From DAOUFU01 sp034429275 (lineage in GTDB: Bacteria; Chloroflexota; Anaerolineae; Aggregatilineales; Aggregatilineaceae), in contig DAOUFU010000042.1 of NCBI GenBank assembly GCA_034429275.1, positions 1-40,107 of the forward strand: DNA of 40,107 nucleotides, written 5' to 3'. Positions 35,550 through 40,107 of this stretch are shown piece by piece. A program made the translations under genes and the position numbers. The notes under the pieces were generated by a model. The model had not been told where the DNA came from and ran no database searches. It saw only the letters and a program-made list of their open reading frames with translations. Within the stretch, counting starts at the first letter, position 1. Each line of letters begins with the position of its first letter.

Positions 35550-35577
35550 CTGGGGGCAGAACTGCCTCTGCCCCCAG
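35550..35577 (-). other. Intercistronic hairpin between binding protein and permease
   Basis: CTGGGGGCAG (35550-35559) and CTGCCCCCAG (35568-35577) form a perfect 10-bp GC-rich stem without a T-run. The position matches the stabilising or attenuating hairpins between malE- and malF-type genes, which raise binding-protein expression over permease. Confidence 0.75.
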
Positions 35578-35618
35578 CCAAAAATGATCAATCTTGGTGA
35601 ATCTCGCGGGCGACTAGC

Positions 35619-36922
35619 TTAGGGCAGTTCAAAGCCTAGATCGGCCAGCGCCAGTTCGAGATTTTCCATCGCCGTAGCAGCGTCCGTATTGCCGGCAAGA
35701 ACCTGGTTGACCGCAGTGTAGTACAGCTCCGACACCTTTGCATACTGCGTTCCAGCTACTCCCGGGCGCGGGGTCGCCGCATTCAAAATATCGGAGGTGA
35801 AGGCCAGATAAGGCAGTGCCGCCTGAAGCTCTGCATCTTCATAAAGCGCAGGCAGAACTGGCTGCTCACCACGCGCAAGATGGAATGTCACCAGTGCGTC
35901 ATAGCTGGTCAGCCAGTTGGCAAAAGCGATAGAAGGTTCAATGTTTTTGGAATACTTCGAACCCGCGATGCCCCAACCGCCCACGGTTGCAGCGCGCATT
36001 CCAGGTTCCTTCCCGGGCAGTGGCACGACATTGAACTTATCCTTGATCACGCTGTCCTCAGCCTGGCCAAGAGTGAACGCATACGCCCAGTTGCGCATGA
36101 AGGCAGCATTGCCCGCCTGCCACACGGCACGGGATTCCTCTTCGGTATAGGTCACCACTTCAGGCGGGACAAAATCGCCAACCCAGCTGGCAACCTTATC
36201 AAAGATCGCGATTGTTTCCGGATCATTGACTTCGATCACACCCTCAGGGCTGAGGATTCGGCCACCACCGACAGACACCTGCCATTCCAACGCATCACAG
36301 GTCAGGCCCTCGTAAGCATTCCCCTGGAACACGAAGCCCCAGAAGTTGGGATTGCCCGCAGCACGCTCACCATCTTGAATGGTCTTGGCTGCTGCAGCCA
36401 GATCATCCCAGGTCGCCGGCACTTCCAGACCATACTTTTCCAGCAGGTCACTGCGGTAGTACAGCATACCGCCGCAAACCAGGGCATAGCAACCAGCCGC
36501 CCCTGAACCGTATAGGCATCGAGCACAGCGGGATAGAAACGGCTCAAGGTGTCAGCATCCAGGTATTCGTTCACATCTACCAGGTGCTCGGCAATCATGG
36601 CCGGCCAAACCACATCGACCATATAAATATCGATCTCGCCGCTCTGGGCTGCGAAGAACTGCTGGTATTGGGCCAGCGTTTCGGTAGTGCTCTGGGGGCG
36701 CTCAACGACGTTGACCTTAACATTGGGGCATACATCAGCCATGTATTCCTCAGCCAGGGCAACGTATACTTCGTGCTCGCCACCAACGGTCCCGGCGATG
36801 AAGGTGATCGTGACTTCGCCATCGGTGCCGCAGTCAAAATCACCGCCTTGTGCGGCAACATTGGGCACCAGTGCGACCGCCATAGTGAGAAGCAGAACAA
36901 CAACCAAAAGACGCTTTAACAT
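35619..36922 (-). pseudogene. Sugar ABC transporter solute-binding protein, frameshifted
   Basis: Extracytoplasmic sugar-binding lipoprotein-like or secreted protein (MalE family), about 434 residues if restored. The start is ATG 36922, with AAAGGAGAG. The signal peptide is MLKRLLVVVLLLTMAVALVP, with likely cleavage near NVAAQG. The first frame reads to VAMPWFA; the continuation GGMLYYRSDLLEKYGLEVPATWDDL is in another frame. About one base (or four) is missing near 36473-36476. The remainder is intact, including ATVGGWGIAGSKYS and the C-terminal helices. Surrounding permeases and promoter are intact, so sequencing error is plausible. If the lesion is real, the importer lacks its receptor. Confidence 0.88.
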
Positions 36923-36958
36923 GAAAAACTCTCCTTTAAACTCCATAGAGCATGCATT

Positions 36959-37016
36959 CGGTGACTGAAGAAGTTTCGTCACCGCTTATTATGAATTTTA
37001 CCTGAATCGCGGTCAA
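36959..37016 (-). promoter_or_regulatory. Promoter and operator-like palindrome of the sugar ABC operon
   Basis: On the minus strand TTGACC (37016-37011), 17-bp spacer, CATAAT (36993-36988). CGGTGAC/GTCACCG (36959-36965 and 36978-36984) is an inverted repeat lying just downstream, over the predicted start site, where a sugar-responsive repressor would bind. No regulator gene is adjacent. Confidence 0.7.
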
Positions 37017-37105
37017 AAGCAAACTAAATCGGTTAACTCAACGCGGCACCCCCAAAGGCCTACCTGCACGAACTCGCAATTGCCCGTTGACCCGGTGACA
37101 GAAGA

Positions 37106-37135
37106 TTGATGGAAACGCCCATCATCATGTAAAAT
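37106..37135 (+). promoter_or_regulatory. Promoter of the GNAT gene
   Basis: TTGATG (37106-37111), 18-bp spacer, TAAAAT (37130-37135). The -10 ends eight bases before the ATG, so the message would be leaderless or nearly so. Confidence 0.55.
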
Positions 37136-37143
37136 GTGGCCTT

Positions 37144-37698
37144 ATGAGCACTCGAAAACCTCACCAATTCGTCGTCCGCGAGTTACGCAGCGATAGTGAG
37201 CTGACTCTGTGCAGTCAGCTTGATCACACCTATGAAACCGACTATGTCTGGCAGATGGACCTGCGAGACGAACCGGACGGCATTGGAGTTCGTTTTCGGA
37301 CGGTACGTCTTCCGCGAGTCATGCAGGTCGATTACCCATACAGCAGTCAGCATTTGTTGCAAAGCTGGCAGCAGCGCGATTGCTTTTTGGTCGCTGCCGT
37401 AGAGAATGTGGTTCTTGGTTACGTCAACATGCGGACTGATACGGTTCAATGCAAAGGTTGGATTCGAGACCTGGTTGTTGGCAAACCGTTCCGCCTGCGC
37501 CGAATTGGCAGCGCGCTACTCGAACAGGCCGAACGCTGGGCGCAGCTTCGCGGGATCAATCACCTTATGCTTGAAATCCAGACTAAAAACTATGGGGCCA
37601 TGCAGTTTGCGCGCTCACGTGGATTCTCGTTCTGCGGCTTCCACGATGACTATTACGCCAATCACGACATCACCGTGTATTTCAGTAAGAAGCTATAA
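37144..37698 (+). CDS. GNAT-family N-acetyltransferase
   Basis: Transfers an acetyl group from acetyl-CoA to an amine; the substrate is unknown. The protein has 184 residues. The acetyl-CoA pyrophosphate-binding segment is VGKPFRLRRIGSALLEQAERW (about 112-132), and motif B is NYGAMQFARSRGFSFCGF. The N-terminal half is variable, as usual for GNAT. No ribosome-binding site precedes ATG 37144. A hairpin, AGGTCAG/CTGACCT (37700-37720), follows the stop but has no T-run. Confidence 0.88.
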   Translation: MSTRKPHQFVVRELRSDSELTLCSQLDHTYETDYVWQMDLRDEPDGIGVRFRTVRLPRVMQVDYPYSSQHLLQSWQQRDCFLVAAVENVVLGYVNMRTDTVQCKGWIRDLVVGKPFRLRRIGSALLEQAERWAQLRGINHLMLEIQTKNYGAMQFARSRGFSFCGFHDDYYANHDITVYFSKKL

Positions 37699-37743
37699 CA
37701 GGTCAGCATTTCACTGACCTATGGTTAGGTTCACCACTCTACG

Positions 37744-39774
37744 ATGAGTAACTCCGAGCATTTTCTCGCCGCACTTCAATTATTCAACGAAGCCCTCACA
37801 GCGACGGTAGTCATCATTGCTGTGTCTATTCTGCTGTACAACCTGGCACGCAACCATCAAGATCGGGTCACGCGGACATCTAGCCTGGTGTTGTTGTGCG
37901 TCATCATCGCTTATGTCGCCGATGTTTTCATTTCGCTAGAGCCGGGCGCAGCATATCTGGAAGCGTGGCTGCGCTTCCAGTGGATCGGCATCGCTTACGT
38001 ACCCGCCACGTTGCTGCATCTCTCGGATGCCCTCCTGGCCACTACAGGCCGCCCATCACGGGGTCGCCGTAGATTCGTCGTGCGCCTGTCTTATGGGATT
38101 GGGAGTGTGTTCGCAGGACTTGCCCTATTCACCGACCTGGTCATCGATGGTCCACGCCGGATTACGATTCCGCACATGGACGCCGGTCCGCTCTTCCCTG
38201 TCTATGTGCTCTATCTCGTCGTGATCGGCACCTTTGCGATCATCAATGTCGTCCGAGCGCGCCGGCGGTGCCTCACGCGCTACACCCAACGGCGTATGAC
38301 CTACCTGTTGACCGTGTTCCTGACACCTGTATGGGGGACTTTCCCCTTTTCACTATTGGGAACACTCAACACAAAAGAAGAAGTGCCACTGCTGATCATC
38401 CTGAACATGGCCAACACGATTGTCATGTTTATGCTGATCCTGCTGGCTTATCCGTTGTCGTTCTTCGGCACCGAAAAACCGGACCGCGTGATCAAATCTC
38501 AGCTCCTCGAGTTCATGCTGCGCGGACCTTTTACCGGGGCTGTGATCCTGATGGTCATCCTGTTCATCCCCGGCGTGAGCAACGTCCTTGGTCTTAACGG
38601 CACCGCATTCATGCCGTTTGCCGCAGTGGCCACCCTGCTGTTTCTCCAATGGTCGATTACTCTGGTCGCCCCGATTCTCCAGCGCTACCTGATTTACACG
38701 CAGGATCAGCAGCAAGCCCAGTGGATTGAGCGCCTGACCCAGCGGCTGCTCACCCCATCAGATGCTTCACAGCTACTGGAAACGATCCTGGCGGCCCTGT
38801 GCGATCAACTGCGTATTCCAAGTGCTTTTGTGGCCACGCTTGATCAGAACGGGGCACATATTGTCCAGATTGTAGGCGGACTATCTCCCTCAAACGAAGC
38901 GCTTACCGATCCCAAGTTGGTCACCCTGGCCCAGGCGGATAGTGATGGCACACCCACACCCGATTTACCCAGGCGCGTGGGCAACATCTTCCTCTGGAAT
39001 TCATACTGGCTGGTGCCCCTTCGTTCTAGCCGACGATTGCCGGTCAACGGTCAAAACCAGCGACCTATTCTGGGGATTTTGGGAGTCTGGTCTCGTTCTG
39101 CAGAGCCACGCCTGGACGGGGATGAACTGCAAATATTCGAAACACTCACCCGGCAAGCCGCGCGTGTGCTTGAAGACATTCAGCACCAATCCCAGATTTT
39201 TGTCATACTGGAAGGGCTAGCTTCCCAAATGGATATTACCCAGCAGCAGATGCGTACGGTATCGCGCTATGGGCATATCTCTCCACCTTCCGCACCCCAA
39301 CCGGTGGAAAATATCATCAACGACCCGCAATTCCCCGATATGGTTCGCGATGCGCTTCGCGATTACTGGGGTGGTCCCCGCCTTACCGAGAGCGAGCTTC
39401 TGAAGCTGAACAGTGTCTGGCGCGAGATGGAAGACTCAAATGACGCGAACCCCGTGCGAGCGCTGCGTCATGTTTTGACCAGGGCTATCGAAAATCTGAG
39501 GCCTCCTGGAGAACGAAGCCTGACCACAACCGAATGGATCTTGTACAACATTCTGGAAATGCGATTTCTGCAGGGGCGGAAAGTGCGCGATGTTGCCCTG
39601 CGCCTTGCCATGAGCGAATCGGATCTCTACCGCAAGCAACGCATTGCCATTGAGGAACTTGCGCACCAGATCGAAGAAATGGAGCGCGCGATCATTGCGG
39701 CCAATTCGACCTCACCTGCCCCATCCCCCGGCGAGTCTTCTGCCCCATCTGTGCCGCAGAAGAGTAGCGTTTGA
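37744..39774 (+). CDS. Multi-TM membrane protein with GAF domain and HTH-like C-terminus
   Basis: 676 residues. The N-terminal half (about 17-310) has eight or nine hydrophobic helices, resembling the 7TM sensor regions of some histidine kinases. After QWIERLTQRLLT, residues about 340-475 are a GAF-like domain. There is no H-box or HATPase domain. The C-terminal part (about 590-650, LTTTEWILYNILEMRFLQGR then KVRDVALRLAMSESDLYRKQ) reads as a helix-turn-helix, followed by a Pro/Ser tail. It may be a membrane-bound one-component regulator. The next gene's -35 overlaps its stop codon. The hairpin after the GNAT gene may limit read-through into it. Confidence 0.82.
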   Translation: MSNSEHFLAALQLFNEALTATVVIIAVSILLYNLARNHQDRVTRTSSLVLLCVIIAYVADVFISLEPGAAYLEAWLRFQWIGIAYVPATLLHLSDALLATTGRPSRGRRRFVVRLSYGIGSVFAGLALFTDLVIDGPRRITIPHMDAGPLFPVYVLYLVVIGTFAIINVVRARRRCLTRYTQRRMTYLLTVFLTPVWGTFPFSLLGTLNTKEEVPLLIILNMANTIVMFMLILLAYPLSFFGTEKPDRVIKSQLLEFMLRGPFTGAVILMVILFIPGVSNVLGLNGTAFMPFAAVATLLFLQWSITLVAPILQRYLIYTQDQQQAQWIERLTQRLLTPSDASQLLETILAALCDQLRIPSAFVATLDQNGAHIVQIVGGLSPSNEALTDPKLVTLAQADSDGTPTPDLPRRVGNIFLWNSYWLVPLRSSRRLPVNGQNQRPILGILGVWSRSAEPRLDGDELQIFETLTRQAARVLEDIQHQSQIFVILEGLASQMDITQQQMRTVSRYGHISPPSAPQPVENIINDPQFPDMVRDALRDYWGGPRLTESELLKLNSVWREMEDSNDANPVRALRHVLTRAIENLRPPGERSLTTTEWILYNILEMRFLQGRKVRDVALRLAMSESDLYRKQRIAIEELAHQIEEMERAIIAANSTSPAPSPGESSAPSVPQKSSV

Positions 39775-39799
39775 CAACGAATTTTAGCGTTTCTATAAT
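39771..39799 (+). promoter_or_regulatory. Perfect consensus sigma-70 promoter
   Basis: TTGACA (39771-39776), 17-bp spacer, TATAAT (39794-39799), identical to consensus. The -35 includes the TGA stop of the preceding gene. It implies strong, constitutive expression of the downstream gene. Confidence 0.88.
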
Positions 39800-39891
39800 G
39801 ACCTTCGTGCGGCCTTTTGGGCGATGTGTTGACTACAGGTTCCATTTGGGATACTGGCCTTTACTGGGACACACTGAGGAAGGCTTACGAC

Positions 39892-40107
39892 ATGTCTTCA
39901 GAGATTCAGCAGTATGGTTCTGCGCCACCCCTTCCTCCTGATGAAGGTTATTGGGAAGCCCTGTTGCACGAAGGCGAACTGGAAGCTGAGGGGGGTACAT
40001 CGCGTACGGCTCAGGCGCGGTGGAATGAGCCGAATCTGGGAGCAGAGGGTCTGCTGTTTGATGACCACGCCAATCACAATGGCTCACAAGCAGACTGGGA
40101 ACAGGTA
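39892..40107 (+). CDS. 5' end of a probable S1-domain RNA-binding protein (partial)
   Basis: The first 72 codons of a gene that continues past the window. The ATG has AGGAAGG about ten bases upstream. The visible residues are acidic and low complexity (PPLPPDEGYWEALLHEGELE, then QADWEQV at the edge). In Chloroflexota, S1-type proteins begin with similar acidic stretches before the first S1 domain, and a consensus promoter fits a ribosomal-protein-level gene, but no S1 motif is yet in view. Confidence 0.55.
   Translation, partial: MSSEIQQYGSAPPLPPDEGYWEALLHEGELEAEGGTSRTAQARWNEPNLGAEGLLFDDHANHNGSQADWEQV

Overview
The window looks like bacterial chromosome from a Chloroflexota lineage, probably Anaerolineae-like. 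This is inferred from gene content: a BTAD-domain regulator, several membrane proteins of a type I associate with this phylum, an ABC sugar operon without its own ATPase, and an S1-like gene start at the right edge. Coding density is high, genes form short runs on both strands, and there is no rRNA operon, phage, IS element or CRISPR array.

Left part (1-8.5 kb): a ribokinase / cobalamin adenosyltransferase pair and aconitase lie on the minus strand. Both transcripts end in a hairpin preceded by the same 13-base motif. Aconitase is divergent from an uncharacterised two-gene unit (4915-6994) rich in winged-helix-like segments, and a perfect 19-bp palindrome lies between them. A tRNA-Arg(TCT) follows with its own promoter and a bidirectional terminator, then a BTAD transcription regulator with a degenerate NTPase domain.

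Middle (8.8-21.8 kb): a tightly packed plus-strand cluster encodes a membrane-anchored HhH protein, a DUF971 protein, an unknown protein, hypoxanthine phosphoribosyltransferase (broken by a stop and a frameshift) and a CCA/poly(A) polymerase family protein. Next come rsmD, a URO-D family protein and a small TPR protein on the minus strand, then a Ser/Thr kinase and ftsH on the plus strand. A HAD phosphatase and an acyl-CoA ligase follow on the minus strand. A tyrosine-recombinase homologue that has lost its nucleophile is at 20848.

Right part (21.8-40.1 kb): the minus-strand run SH3-like protein, ligA, rlmI is followed on the plus strand by a PHP protein, uvrB, dgt and greA, and on the minus strand by a two-TM membrane protein. 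A sugar ABC operon (35.5-37 kb and below, minus strand) has a frameshifted binding protein, a permease fused to an N-terminal PDZ-bearing membrane module, and a second permease. The window ends with a GNAT acetyltransferase, a multi-TM/GAF/HTH-like sensor and the 5' end of a probable S1-domain gene behind a perfect consensus promoter.

Functionally this is mostly housekeeping: DNA repair, tRNA and rRNA modification, nucleotide salvage, proteolysis and sugar uptake. The unusual items are the PDZ-permease, the dead recombinase, the membrane GAF regulator, the uncharacterised winged-helix pair, and three disabling lesions in two otherwise ordinary genes, which may be sequencing errors.
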